From Kitasatospora sp. MAA19 (GTDB lineage Bacteria; Actinomycetota; Actinomycetes; Streptomycetales; Streptomycetaceae), in assembly GCF_029894125.1 (NCBI RefSeq), contig NZ_JARXYZ010000037.1:1-64000 (forward strand): DNA of 64,000 bases, read 5' to 3'. The translations under genes were made by a program, and so were the position numbers. Positions 16,598-25,369 of the stretch are shown here, piece by piece (position 1 is the first letter of the stretch; the number at the start of each line of letters is the position of its first letter). The notes under the pieces are model-generated. The model worked only from the letters and a program-made list of their open reading frames with translations. It searched no databases and was not told where the DNA came from.

Positions 16598-17371
16598 ATG
16601 ACCAGCGCAGAGCCCCTCGTCCGCGTCACCACCGCCGACGCCGTCACCACGATCACCCTCGACTCGCCGCACAACCGCAACGCGCTCTCCACCCGCCTGA
16701 TGGCCGAACTGCACGCCGGCCTGGCGGTCGCCGCGGCCGACCCGGAGGTCCGGGCCGTGGTGCTCGGGCACACCGGCAAGGTGTTCTGCGCGGGCGCGGA
16801 CCTGTCCGAGGCGACCGGTGCGGACCCGACGGTCGGTCCGCGCGGCCTGGTCGAGCTGCAGCGGGCGATCGTGGACTGCACCAAGCCGGTGATCGCGGTG
16901 ATCGACGGGCACGTCCGGGCCGGCGGCCTCGGCCTGGTCGGCGCGGTGGACCTCGCCCTGGCCGGGCCGGCCGCCACCTTCGCGTTCACCGAGGTCCGGC
17001 TCGGCCTCGCGCCCGCCGTGATCTCGCTGCCGCTGCGCCCCAAGCTGGAGCCGCGCGCCGCCTCCCGCTACTACCTCACCGGCGAGGTCTTCGACGCCGC
17101 CGAGGCCGCCCGGATCGGTCTGATCACCCGCGCCACCGAGTCCGCCGAGGACACCGGGGTCGCGCTGAAGGGCCTGCTGGACGCGCTGCGCCAGGGCTCC
17201 CCGCAGGGGCTGGCGGAGTCGAAGCGGCTGGCCAACGCCGAGGTGGTGCGGTCCTTCGAGCGGGACGCGGACGAGTTGGTGGAGCTGTCGGCGCGGCTGT
17301 TCGGGTCGGCGGAGGCGCAGGAGGGGATGCGGGCGTTCCTGGAGAAGCGGCCCGCGCGCTGGGTGCGCTGA
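16598..17371 (+). CDS. Enoyl-CoA hydratase/isomerase family protein
   Basis: 257 residues, crotonase fold. The oxyanion-hole motif FCAGADLSEA is present and the second catalytic glutamate is kept in FAFTEVRLGLAP. The first one is not: the usual GGGxEL reads GGLGLVGAVDL, so a classic two-glutamate hydratase is unlikely. Single-Glu members include isomerases and hydratases of special acyl-CoAs. The ATG at 16598 follows GGAAGGCAGGC. An upstream in-frame start would read through the 15-bp repeats and is rejected. Confidence 0.87.
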   Translation: MTSAEPLVRVTTADAVTTITLDSPHNRNALSTRLMAELHAGLAVAAADPEVRAVVLGHTGKVFCAGADLSEATGADPTVGPRGLVELQRAIVDCTKPVIAVIDGHVRAGGLGLVGAVDLALAGPAATFAFTEVRLGLAPAVISLPLRPKLEPRAASRYYLTGEVFDAAEAARIGLITRATESAEDTGVALKGLLDALRQGSPQGLAESKRLANAEVVRSFERDADELVELSARLFGSAEAQEGMRAFLEKRPARWVR

Positions 17372-17452
17372 CCCCCAGCTGCCCCGGCCCCGCCCCCGGC
17401 CCCGCCTGGCCCCGCCGCCCGCCCCGCCTGGCCTCCGCCGCGCGCCCCGGTC

Positions 17453-18211
17453 TCAGATGGCCGCCGTCTCCTGCCAGAGGTCGAGCAGCGCCTCGTCGCC
17501 GTCGAGTTCGACCCGCGCCGGGCCGACCGGGAGCCGGTTCCACAGCAGCAGGTACAGGTCGTGGGCGGGGCCAGTGAGGGTGAGGTCGGCCGGTTCGGCG
17601 GCCCCGCCCGTGGTGGCGGCCGGCGGCTCCTGGGTGATCGTCACGCGCCAGGAGCCGGGGCCGTCCGTCGTCCGGACGTCGACGGTGCGGGGCCGTTCGC
17701 TGCGCAGCTTGGACCGGCTGAGGACGGTGAAGCCGCGCAGCAGTTCGTCGATGCCGTCAAGGGCGAGCGCGGCGTCCAGCCTGGGGCCTTCGGTGCCGGC
17801 CGCCGCGTCGGCGTCGAAGCGGTGGACGGCGGTCTCGTGCGCCTGGCGACGGGCCCAGAACGCGAGCGGGCTGGTCGACGGCAGGAAGCTCCAGCAGTCG
17901 ACGTCGGCCGGGGCCAGGGTGAGCGCGTCCACCAGGGCGGCGTGGCCCTCGCGGAACCAGTCGAGCAGTGCGGCGTCCGACGGGTCCGGCCCGATGGCGG
18001 CCCGGCGGCCCTCCTCGTCCAGGGGAGCGTGCAGGCCCCGGGACGGGTAGGCGGTTGCCCAGCGGTGGACCTGGCCGACGTGCCGCAGCAGGTCGCTCAG
18101 CTGCCACTCCGGGCAGGTCGGTACGGGGGCGGCGAGGTCGGTCCGGGCGGCGGCCTCGGCGAGCAGGACGCCCTCGCGGCGCAGTGCGTCGATGTGTTCG
18201 GTGATCTCCAT
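17453..18211 (-). CDS. Maleylpyruvate isomerase family (DinB-like, mycothiol-dependent) protein
   Basis: 252 residues. The N-terminal DinB/MDMPI four-helix bundle is recognisable: an N-terminal helix, PVPTCPEWQLSDLLRHVGQVHRW with the first histidine, and RRQAHETAVHRFDAD with the HExxxHR metal-binding pattern. The C-terminal domain (from about 170) is the MDMPI C-terminal type. The family uses mycothiol or acts as mycothiol S-transferase; the true substrate is unknown. It is convergent with the enoyl-CoA hydratase and divergent from the acyltransferase. Confidence 0.82.
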   Translation of the reverse strand: MEITEHIDALRREGVLLAEAAARTDLAAPVPTCPEWQLSDLLRHVGQVHRWATAYPSRGLHAPLDEEGRRAAIGPDPSDAALLDWFREGHAALVDALTLAPADVDCWSFLPSTSPLAFWARRQAHETAVHRFDADAAAGTEGPRLDAALALDGIDELLRGFTVLSRSKLRSERPRTVDVRTTDGPGSWRVTITQEPPAATTGGAAEPADLTLTGPAHDLYLLLWNRLPVGPARVELDGDEALLDLWQETAAI

Positions 18212-18388
18212 GGGAGGCAGTGTTCCACCGGAACCCACCGTCGTTCGCGGTTTTCGGACCTGCCCGGGCGGATGGCCGGATCCGGCTGCGGGAGGCGTGC
18301 GAGGCCGCAGGTCACGGCGGGCACGGCGCCGGTGTGATGTTGGCCGCCCGGCGGCCGGTCGGACCCTACGGGCCGGTAACGTGAGCGC

Positions 18389-19144
18389 ATGTCGATAACC
18401 CGTTCGCTGCTCTCCGCCGTCCGGTCCGGCGGCCGCCGGGCCACCGGTCGCCTCGTCCATCGGGGCTGGCGCTGGGTGCAGCGGACCGGCGCGGTCACCC
18501 GGCAGAGCCCGGGCCCGTACCGGTTCGGCGAGTTGGGGGACGGCACGACGCTGGCGTTCCCGCTCGGGGCGGTGTTCAACGAGCAGTGGATCACCATCGG
18601 ACCGTTCTCGATCATCGGCGAGCGGGTCACCATCAGCGCCGGCTTCCTGCCCGGCCTCGACCTCGGGCCCGAGCCGATCGTCCGGATCGGCGGCGGCTGC
18701 GTGATCGGCCGGGACAGCCACATCGTCGGCCACCAGTCCATCGTCCTCGGCGACGACGTGTGGACCGGTCCCGGCGTCTACATCTCCGACCAGACGCACG
18801 AGTACCGGTCCACCGACCTGCCGATCGGCAAGCAGTGGCCGCGCAACGAGCCGGTGGAGATCGGCGCCGGGAGCTGGATCGGCACCGGCGCGGTGATCCT
18901 GCCGGGCGCCCGGATCGGCCGCAACGTGGTGGTCGCGGCGGGCGCGGTGGTGCGCGGCGAGGTGCCCGACCACAGCGTGGTGGCCGGGGCGCCGGCCAAG
19001 GTGGTCCGCCGCTGGACGTCCGAGGAGGGCTGGCAGCCGCCGCTGCGCCACGACGCGCCCCAGCCGGTGCCGGACGGCGTGACGGCGGAGCAGCTGCGGG
19101 CCCTGGTGGGGTGGGACCTGCGGCTGCCGGGGGAGACGGCCTAG
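18389..19144 (+). CDS. Hexapeptide-repeat (left-handed beta-helix) acyltransferase
   Basis: 251 residues. Imperfect hexapeptide repeats run from about residue 70 to 205, with the active-site loop VYISDQTHEYRSTDLPI containing the histidine expected to deprotonate the acceptor, and the end cap VVAGAPAKVVRRW. This is the maltose/galactoside O-acetyltransferase type. The first 45 residues are basic and may lie along the membrane. The acceptor is unknown. It is preceded by a 177-bp divergent region. Confidence 0.85.
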   Translation: MSITRSLLSAVRSGGRRATGRLVHRGWRWVQRTGAVTRQSPGPYRFGELGDGTTLAFPLGAVFNEQWITIGPFSIIGERVTISAGFLPGLDLGPEPIVRIGGGCVIGRDSHIVGHQSIVLGDDVWTGPGVYISDQTHEYRSTDLPIGKQWPRNEPVEIGAGSWIGTGAVILPGARIGRNVVVAAGAVVRGEVPDHSVVAGAPAKVVRRWTSEEGWQPPLRHDAPQPVPDGVTAEQLRALVGWDLRLPGETA

Positions 19145-19259
19145 GCCCTGGTCCCTGGTCCCGGATCCCGGTGTCCCGGGATTCCGGGGCACCGAGGTCG
19201 GCGGGGCGGCCCCCGGCGTGGGTCCTGGCGCCGACCCTGGTGCTGGTGGTGGCGGTGGA

Positions 19260-20678
19260 CTACCGGACGGGCGTGGCCTGTTCGGCGGTGCGGGCGGCGA
19301 TCGCGGCGGCGATCCGCAACAGGTCGGCGGGGCGGGCGGGGTCCAGGCCGGTGAGGGCGGCGATCCGGCGCAGCCGGTAGTCGACGGTGTTCGGGTGCAG
19401 GTGCAGGGCGCTCGCGGTGTGTCTCCGGTTGAGACCGCCGGCCAGGTGGGTGCGCAGGGTGGTGAGCAACTCGCCGCCGTCGGCGAGCGGTTCGAGCAGT
19501 GCGGCGAGGCGGGAACGGGCCTGGCTGGGGCGAGTGAGCTGGTATTCGAGCAGCACGTCGTCGAGCCGGTGGAGACCGGGTGGGCGGCTGAACGCGCGGG
19601 CCACGTCCAGGACTTCGTGCGCCAGCGCGGCCGCGCCGGGCACCTCGGCGGGTGCGGCGGCCGCCGCCGCGGCCAGGACGGGGGTGCCCGCGGCCCGGGC
19701 CGTCGCGGCGACGGTGGCGGCGAGCTGCTGCCACGGGGTCCCGTCGGGTGCGCAGGCGTGCTCGGACGGCCGCTCGGGCCGTTCGTCCCGGGTCGCGCCG
19801 AGCGGGACGAGGACGAGGCCGCCCGAGGGGGTGAGCGCGGTGAGCGCCGACTGCCGCGTGCGATGGTCGAGTTCGGCGACGAGACGGCGCAGCTTGCGGC
19901 GGGCGGCGACGCCCGGGTCGACGCCGGCGGCGGTCTCGTCGGGGTGGTCGGCGACGGACAGGCAGAGGACGGCGTACCGGGGCGGCAGCCGGAGCCCGGC
20001 CCGGGCGGCGGCCTCGTCCGCCGGGGTGCCGGCGAGCAGCGCGATGAGGAGGGACTGCCGGGCGCTGCTGCGCCGGTCGCCGGTCGGCCGGCGTTCGTCG
20101 AGGTAGCCGGCGCCGGCGGCGGTGGTGGCCTGGCGGAGCTGGTCGAGCAGCAGCCGGTTGAGGGCGAGTAGGTCGGCGGCGTCGCCGTCGCGGGCGTGCC
20201 GGGTGATGAACTCCCAGCAGACCTCCAGCCCGATGTGGTGGGCGAGCAGGACGGCGTCCAGCGGCAGACCCTCCTCGGCGCGGCGGGTGGCGGCCTCCCG
20301 GACGGCGGTGAACTCCTCGTCGGGGGCTGGGAGTCCGGTGCGGACGGCGTGGGCGAGGGCGCGGATCCGGAGCTCGGTGTCGCGGGTGAGTTCGCCGGTC
20401 AGCTGCTCGCGGGGAAGGCGGCGGTAGACCGGTACGCGGTCCAGCAAGGCGGCGACCACGGTCTCGGCCAACTCGCGTACACCGCCCAGGAGTCGCCGGT
20501 CGGCCGGTCGGCCGCCGATCAACGGGACGTGCCAGCCGGGCGTGGCGCCGGGCTTGTCGCTGGGGGTGGTGTTGGGCGCGGTGTTGGGCGTGGCGCCGGG
20601 TGAGGGGTCGGACGCCCTGTGGGGGACGGCGTCGGGTACGGCGCCGGGCGGGCGGTCGGGTGCATTGTGGCCGGTCAC
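19260..20678 (-). CDS. PucR/CdaR-family transcriptional regulator
   Basis: About 472 residues. The C-terminal helix-turn-helix (HTH_30) reads LTTLRTHLAGGLNRRHTASALHLHPNTVDYRLRRI and is complete; the middle holds the GGDEF-like domain typical of this family, and the N-terminal 55 residues are a Pro/Thr-rich spacer. The GTG at 20678 (VTGHNAPDR) is chosen; a TTG at 20711 is an alternative and no ribosome site decides. It is divergent from a lipase gene and may control it. Family members regulate purine, sugar-acid or amino-acid use. Confidence 0.85.
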   Translation of the reverse strand: MTGHNAPDRPPGAVPDAVPHRASDPSPGATPNTAPNTTPSDKPGATPGWHVPLIGGRPADRRLLGGVRELAETVVAALLDRVPVYRRLPREQLTGELTRDTELRIRALAHAVRTGLPAPDEEFTAVREAATRRAEEGLPLDAVLLAHHIGLEVCWEFITRHARDGDAADLLALNRLLLDQLRQATTAAGAGYLDERRPTGDRRSSARQSLLIALLAGTPADEAAARAGLRLPPRYAVLCLSVADHPDETAAGVDPGVAARRKLRRLVAELDHRTRQSALTALTPSGGLVLVPLGATRDERPERPSEHACAPDGTPWQQLAATVAATARAAGTPVLAAAAAAAPAEVPGAAALAHEVLDVARAFSRPPGLHRLDDVLLEYQLTRPSQARSRLAALLEPLADGGELLTTLRTHLAGGLNRRHTASALHLHPNTVDYRLRRIAALTGLDPARPADLLRIAAAIAARTAEQATPVR

Positions 20679-20752
20679 AGAGAACACCGTCCAGGTCTGG
20701 GGAACGCCCAAGGGCCGGGCCGGAGGGGCGACCGCATGATGGAGCCACTCGG

Positions 20753-20768
20753 GTTACCTGTTGGTAAC
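20753..20768. promoter_or_regulatory. Inverted repeat GTTACCTGTTGGTAAC upstream of the lipase (candidate operator)
   Basis: Perfect 6-bp arms with a 4-bp centre, 25 bp upstream of the favoured lipase TTG start and 75 bp from the PucR start. Confidence 0.55.
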
Positions 20769-20792
20769 AAAAATCCGCCGTGGAGGCAACAG

Positions 20793-21794
20793 TTGAGAAC
20801 CCCACTTCTCTGCTTGTCCGCAACTCCCTTGCGTCGTAGGCTCGGAGGAGCCTTCGGCGTGACCCTGCTGGCAGGGGCGCTGCTGGTCGGCGCGACGACG
20901 GCTCCGGCGAGTGCCGCGTCCGCCGCGCCTGGCAGGCCTGCCGTGGCGGCCGCCCCCTCCGCCACCGCCTCCGGCCGCACCCCGTCCGTCGCCGAACTGC
21001 CGCCCGACGGCGACTCGGTGGCCTCGCCGCCCGGCGCCAACGACTGGAGCTGCCGGCCGACCGCCGCCCACCCCGACCCGGTGGTCCTCGTGCACGGCAC
21101 CTTCGCCAACCGCTACGAGAACTGGCTCACGCTCTCCCCGCTGCTGAAGGGCCTCGGGTACTGCGTCTTCGCCCTCGACTACGGCACCATCCCCGGCATC
21201 ACCTCCAGCGGCAGCGGCCTGCTGCTGCCGATCGGCGGTCTCGGCCCGGTGCCCGAGTCGGCGGCCCAACTCGGCCGGTTCGTCGACCTGGTGCTGAACG
21301 CGACGGGAGCGGCCAAGGTCGACATCGTCGGGCACTCGCAGGGCGGCATGCTGCCGAACTACTACCTGAAGTTCCTCGGCGGCGCCGCCAAGGTCGGCCG
21401 ACTGGTCGGCCTGGCGCCGTCCAACCACGGCACGACGCTCGACGGGATCACCAAGCTCGTGCCGTACTTCCCCGGCGCCGCGGACCTGATCTACACCGTC
21501 TGCCAGGCCTGCCGGGACCAGGCGGTGGGATCCGACTTCAACCGCACGATGGCCTCCCGTCCGGACACCGTGCCCGGCGTGAGCTACACCGTGATCTCGA
21601 CCGTGTACGACGAGGTCGTCACCCCGTGGCGGACCCAGTTACTGACCGGCCCGAACGTCGACAACGAGGTGCTGCAGGACCACTGCCCGATCACGCTCGC
21701 CGAGCACGTGGCGATCGCGTTCTCGCCGACGGCGCTGCACCTGGTCACCAACGCCCTGGACCCGGCCCACGCCACACCGGTGTTCTGCGGCTGA
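20793..21794 (+). CDS. Secreted triacylglycerol lipase/esterase with a TTA codon
   Basis: 333 residues. The signal peptide runs over residues 1-43 (two arginine clusters, then VTLLAGALLVGA and an ASA site). VVLVHGTFANRYENW is the oxyanion loop, GHSQGG carries the nucleophile (about S182), and YDEVVTPW and AEHVAIAF supply Asp and His. Four or more cysteines suggest disulfides after export. TTG 20793 is chosen because GGAGG sits 6 nt upstream and the signal peptide then has normal length; ATG 20736 would place the operator inside the gene. One leucine (codon 21639-21641) is TTA, so translation should depend on the bldA tRNA and late growth. Confidence 0.85.
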   Translation: MRTPLLCLSATPLRRRLGGAFGVTLLAGALLVGATTAPASAASAAPGRPAVAAAPSATASGRTPSVAELPPDGDSVASPPGANDWSCRPTAAHPDPVVLVHGTFANRYENWLTLSPLLKGLGYCVFALDYGTIPGITSSGSGLLLPIGGLGPVPESAAQLGRFVDLVLNATGAAKVDIVGHSQGGMLPNYYLKFLGGAAKVGRLVGLAPSNHGTTLDGITKLVPYFPGAADLIYTVCQACRDQAVGSDFNRTMASRPDTVPGVSYTVISTVYDEVVTPWRTQLLTGPNVDNEVLQDHCPITLAEHVAIAFSPTALHLVTNALDPAHATPVFCG

Positions 21795-21807
21795 GCCGAG
21801 CACGCCG

Positions 21808-21848
21808 CGACGCCCCGGCCCGGGAGGCCCCCCCGAGTCGGGGCGTCG
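21808..21848 (+). terminator. Terminator after the lipase gene
   Basis: Stem CGACGCCCCG (21808-21817) with CGGGGCGTCG (21839-21848), 14 bp after the lipase stop and before the convergent hutD-like gene. Confidence 0.7.
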
Positions 21849-21902
21849 TCGTCGGCGGCGTTGGAGATCGAGCGTTGGAGATCGGGCGTCAGTGCGTAGG
21901 CG

Positions 21903-22490
21903 TCAGGGCGCGGGCGTCGAGCGGAGGGTGACCACGGCGACGGCTCCGCCGGTCCGGACCCGGACTTCGCACGTGCCGGGCCCCGCCGGCAGGGCGGCGT
22001 CGAAGCGGTCGAGCACGGCTTCGTCGCCGACGACGGCCCCACCGGCGAGGCAGACCAGCAGGACGGTCGCCTCCGGCGGGACGTCCACGGCGGCCGGCGC
22101 GGTGAGCACGTCCACGGTGGCGCCGACCCGGCCGCGGCGGGTCATCACGTTGAAGTCGACCACCGGACCGGCCGGCAGCCGGCAGTCCGTCGCGGCGTCA
22201 CCGGGGAAGGCGAAGGGACGGAAGGGCATGTCGACGAGGTGCTCGGCGCCGTCGACGGTGAGCGTCATGCCGGGACCCTCGACCAGGGTGATCACCCGGT
22301 CGACGCCTGGGAACGGCGAGAACGGCCCGGCCGACGCGACGTCCGCGAGGCTGACCCGCCAGTCGAACGCGTCCAGCCCGGCCCCGGTGGGGAAACCGGC
22401 GACCTCTCTGGTCACCCCGCCCCCGTTGAGCCACGTCGTGGCCGGGCGCTCGTCCGCCCGCAGTATCTGGATCCGTCCGCTGGTCGTCAT
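21903..22490 (-). CDS. HutD/Ves family cupin protein
   Basis: 195 residues. WLNGGGVTREV, FDWRVSLADVASAGPFSPFPGVDRVITLVEG and the later PFAFPGD and DFNVMTRRG are the HutD signature. The family is a bicupin often linked to histidine use, where it may sense or limit formylated intermediates, but there are no hut genes in this window. ATG 22490 is used; short upstream in-frame additions have no homology. The MFS gene ends 130 bp upstream in the same direction and may be cotranscribed with it. Confidence 0.85.
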   Translation of the reverse strand: MTTSGRIQILRADERPATTWLNGGGVTREVAGFPTGAGLDAFDWRVSLADVASAGPFSPFPGVDRVITLVEGPGMTLTVDGAEHLVDMPFRPFAFPGDAATDCRLPAGPVVDFNVMTRRGRVGATVDVLTAPAAVDVPPEATVLLVCLAGGAVVGDEAVLDRFDAALPAGPGTCEVRVRTGGAVAVVTLRSTPAP

Positions 22491-22619
22491 GGCTCGCATC
22501 CTGCCACCACGTCCGCGAGCGGCCACGCCGAGGCGCCGTCAGCCGTATCAGCCGCATCAGCGCCGTCCGCCGCATCAGCGCCGTCCGCCGCGTCCGCCGC
22601 GTCAGGCTGACCGGGCCCG

Positions 22620-23897
22620 TCAGCGCCGTCCGACGGCCAGCGGCAGGAGCGCCGCCGCCGTGGCGGCCACCGCGACGGTGGTCAGGGCCATCGGCAGCCC
22701 GGCCGCGTCGGCGAGGAAGCCGATCACCACCGGACCGATCAGCATCCCGCCGTACCCGAGCGTCGAGGCGAGCGCGACGCCCTGCGGGCCGCCCGCCGCG
22801 CCGGCCCGGGCGATCGCGAGCGGGAAGAGGTTGGCGAGGCCGAGGCCGACCAGGACGAAGCCGCAGACGGCCAGCGGCACCACCGGGGCGAGCGCGGCGA
22901 CCAGCATGCCGGCCGCCGCGGTCAGCCCGCCGAGCAGCATCAGCCTGGTCTGGCCGAGCTTGATGGACAGCCAGGTGCCGCCGACCCGCCCGCTGGTCAT
23001 GGCGAACGCGTACGCGGCGTACCCGGCGGCGGCCGTCCCGGGGCTGGCGTGGACATCGTCGGTGAGGTGGAGCGTGGTCCAGTCCGCGATCGCGCCCTCG
23101 CCGTACGCGGTGCACATCGCGGTGAGGCCGAGCAGCAGGACGAGCAGGCGCAGGTGCGGCGCTGCGCGACCGGCGGTGCTCGCGGTCTTGGTGCTGGTGC
23201 TGGCGCTGGTGCCGTCGTCGCTGCGGCCGTCGCCCGTGCGGCCGGGCGCGATCAGTGGCGCGGCCGGGCTGCGCAGCAGGACGACGCCCGCGGCGGCGGT
23301 GACGGCGAGGCCGAGCAGTCCGCCGAGCGCGAGCGCCCAGGCGGTGCTCAGCGATCCGGCGAGCAGCCCGCCGATGCCCGCGCCGAGCAGGCCGCCGAGG
23401 CTGTAACCCGCGTGGAAGCTGGGCATGACGGGCCGTCGAAGCTGTGCCACCAGATCGACGGCTGCGCTGTTCATCGCGACGTTGGCGCCGCCGTACCCGG
23501 CGCCGAAGAGCAGCAGCACGCCGCCGAGCGCGGCGACCGAGTGGGCGTGCGCGGGCAGGGGGACGGCGAGGCTGAGCAGGGCGAGCGAGCCGACGGTCAC
23601 CGGGCGCGAGCCGTAGCGCAGGCACAGCCGCCCGACCAGCGGCATGGTGAGGACGGCGCCGATCGACAGGCAGAGCAGGGCGAGCCCGAGGGCGCTGTGC
23701 GAGGCGCTGACCTGGCTGCGGACGTCCGGGATGCGGACCACCCAGGCGGCGAAGAGGAAGCCGTCGACGGCGAAGAACGCGGTGAGCGCGAGCCGTGCGG
23801 CGCCCCAGGGGCTGTCGGTTCCGGGGGGTGTGCTGCGAGACTGGGAGGAGGCCGGGTCCGGCCGAGGATGCAAGCGGATTTTGTTTCGAAGCGGCAC
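22620..23897 (-). CDS. MFS transporter (sugar/drug type), divergent from ROK regulator
   Basis: About 425 residues with 12 predicted membrane segments. The region around GRLCLRYGSRPVTV is the loop 2-3 motif; a central cytoplasmic loop (Thr/Ser-rich, about 205-225) separates the halves. The start is uncertain: GTG 23897 lies 17 bp from the divergent ROK gene start; TTG 23873 is an alternative. The close divergent arrangement suggests that the ROK protein controls it, so the substrate may be a sugar, but similar MFS proteins also move other compounds. Confidence 0.82.
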   Translation of the reverse strand: MPLRNKIRLHPRPDPASSQSRSTPPGTDSPWGAARLALTAFFAVDGFLFAAWVVRIPDVRSQVSASHSALGLALLCLSIGAVLTMPLVGRLCLRYGSRPVTVGSLALLSLAVPLPAHAHSVAALGGVLLLFGAGYGGANVAMNSAAVDLVAQLRRPVMPSFHAGYSLGGLLGAGIGGLLAGSLSTAWALALGGLLGLAVTAAAGVVLLRSPAAPLIAPGRTGDGRSDDGTSASTSTKTASTAGRAAPHLRLLVLLLGLTAMCTAYGEGAIADWTTLHLTDDVHASPGTAAAGYAAYAFAMTSGRVGGTWLSIKLGQTRLMLLGGLTAAAGMLVAALAPVVPLAVCGFVLVGLGLANLFPLAIARAGAAGGPQGVALASTLGYGGMLIGPVVIGFLADAAGLPMALTTVAVAATAAALLPLAVGRR

Positions 23898-23908
23898 AAA
23901 GTCACAAT
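23880..23908 (+). promoter_or_regulatory. Compact divergent promoter with TTTGT/ACAAA inverted repeat; ROK transcript probably leaderless
   Basis: TTTGT (23880-23884) and ACAAA (23896-23900) are inverted repeats. A TTGTTT (23881-23886) and CACAAT (23903-23908) pair, 16 bp apart, puts the transcription start at about the GTG at 23915, with no room for a ribosome site. Confidence 0.45.
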
Positions 23909-23914
23909 AGGGGC

Positions 23915-25192
23915 GTGCAGCTCTCACCTTCAAGTCCGCGACCAGGTTCCGGGACCGACCTCGAAGCGCAGCGCGACGCCCACCGCCGCGCGGCCCCCGA
24001 CCGCGGTCGGACGCTGCTCGGCCCCGCACTCTCGCTCATCCACACCGGCCAGACGCCCACCCGCTCGGCGCTCACCCGCGCGCTGGACGTCACCCGGGCC
24101 ACCGCCGGGGCCGTCACGGCCGAACTGGAGGCGCTCGGCCTGATCACCGTCGACTCGCGCCCGGCCGGCGGCGGACGCGGCCGGCCCTCGCACCGGCTCG
24201 CGATCGACCCGCAGGGCCCGGTCGTGGTCGCCGGGCAGATCCACGCCGACGGGCTGAGCGTCACCCTGGCCGGCCTCGGCGGCCTGCTCGACCCGCCCGT
24301 CCATCTGCCGCTGCCCGCGGCCACCGACCCGGTCCGGATGCTGCGCGCCGTCGCCGAGGCGGGCGCCGAACTCGCCCGCTCCACCACGCGGCGCTGCCTC
24401 GGCGCCGCGCTCGCCCTGCCCAACCCGGTCACCGAACCGGACGGTGCCGCGCTCGCCGCACTGCACTTCGCCTGGCCCAGCGGCACCCCGGTCGCCGACC
24501 TGTACGACGTCGAGGTGGGCCGCGCCGACCACGGCCCCGGTGCCCTCCGCCCGCTGCCCACCGCGATCGCCAACGACGCCAACCTCGCCGCGCTCGCCGA
24601 GTACCGGCACGGCGCCGGGCGCGGCGCCCGCCACCTGCTCCTGGTCACCTCCGGCCACCGCGGCGTCGGCGGCGCGCTGGTGATCGACGGCCACCTGCAC
24701 ACCGGCAGCGCCGGCCTCGCCCTGGAGGTCGGCCATCTCACCGTCGACCCGCAGGGCCGTCCCTGCCAGTGCGGCAACCGGGGCTGCCTCAACTCCGAGA
24801 CCGACCCCGACGCGCTGTTCGCCGCCGCCGGGCTCACCCCCGAACCGGGACGCCCGCTGCTCGACCAGGCGCGCGAACTGTGCCAGGCGGCCGCCGGTGA
24901 CGAACGCGCGCGGGCTGCCGTGGAGCACGTCATCGACCGGCTGGGGCTCGGACTGGCCGGTGTCGCCAACATCCTCAACCCCGACCAGGTGGTCCTCAGC
25001 GGACTCCACCGCGACCTGCTGGAGGCCGCGCCCGGGCGGCTGCGCGCGGTGGTCGCCGAACGCAGCCTGTGGGGGCGCAGCGGACGGGTGCCGATCGTCG
25101 GCGCGAAGCTGGCGCACGGGGCCCTCGCGGGTGCGGCGGAGCTGGCGTGGGGGCCGTACCTGGCGGACCCGCAGTCGGTGACGGCGGGCTGA
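23915..25192 (+). CDS. ROK family transcriptional regulator
   Basis: 425 residues. Winged helix at about 35-90 (LSLIHTGQTPTRSALTRAL, VTRATAGAVTAELEALGLI), then the ROK sugar-kinase-like domain with IANDANLAALAEYRHGAG and the zinc motif CQCGNRGCLNSE near residue 284. It resembles NagC/XylR-type sensors that bind a sugar and DNA. It has no separate ATP-binding function that I can identify. The neighbour 17 bp away on the other strand is an MFS transporter. Confidence 0.9.
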   Translation: MQLSPSSPRPGSGTDLEAQRDAHRRAAPDRGRTLLGPALSLIHTGQTPTRSALTRALDVTRATAGAVTAELEALGLITVDSRPAGGGRGRPSHRLAIDPQGPVVVAGQIHADGLSVTLAGLGGLLDPPVHLPLPAATDPVRMLRAVAEAGAELARSTTRRCLGAALALPNPVTEPDGAALAALHFAWPSGTPVADLYDVEVGRADHGPGALRPLPTAIANDANLAALAEYRHGAGRGARHLLLVTSGHRGVGGALVIDGHLHTGSAGLALEVGHLTVDPQGRPCQCGNRGCLNSETDPDALFAAAGLTPEPGRPLLDQARELCQAAAGDERARAAVEHVIDRLGLGLAGVANILNPDQVVLSGLHRDLLEAAPGRLRAVVAERSLWGRSGRVPIVGAKLAHGALAGAAELAWGPYLADPQSVTAG

Positions 25193-25273
25193 CGGCGGGG
25201 CGGCGGCGGGGTCGCGCGGCGGCGGCGGGGCTCGGGACAGCAGCAGGGCTCGGGGCAGGCCGCGCGGCAGGGG

Positions 25274-25314
25274 CGATAAGCGGAAGCTGGCCCTTCGGAA
25301 ACGGTCACTTATCG
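25274..25314. promoter_or_regulatory. Inverted repeat CGATAAG...CTTATCG upstream of the Cds1-like gene
   Basis: CGATAAG (25274-25280) and CTTATCG (25308-25314) are exact complements 27 bp apart, 55 bp upstream of the Cds1-like start. A pair of half sites of this kind may bind a dimeric regulator, or may be accidental. Confidence 0.35.
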
Positions 25315-25369
25315 TGACTCTCATACACTCGTAGTGAGCAGTGGGGGGTCGCGACGAGGGAGAGTGGCC

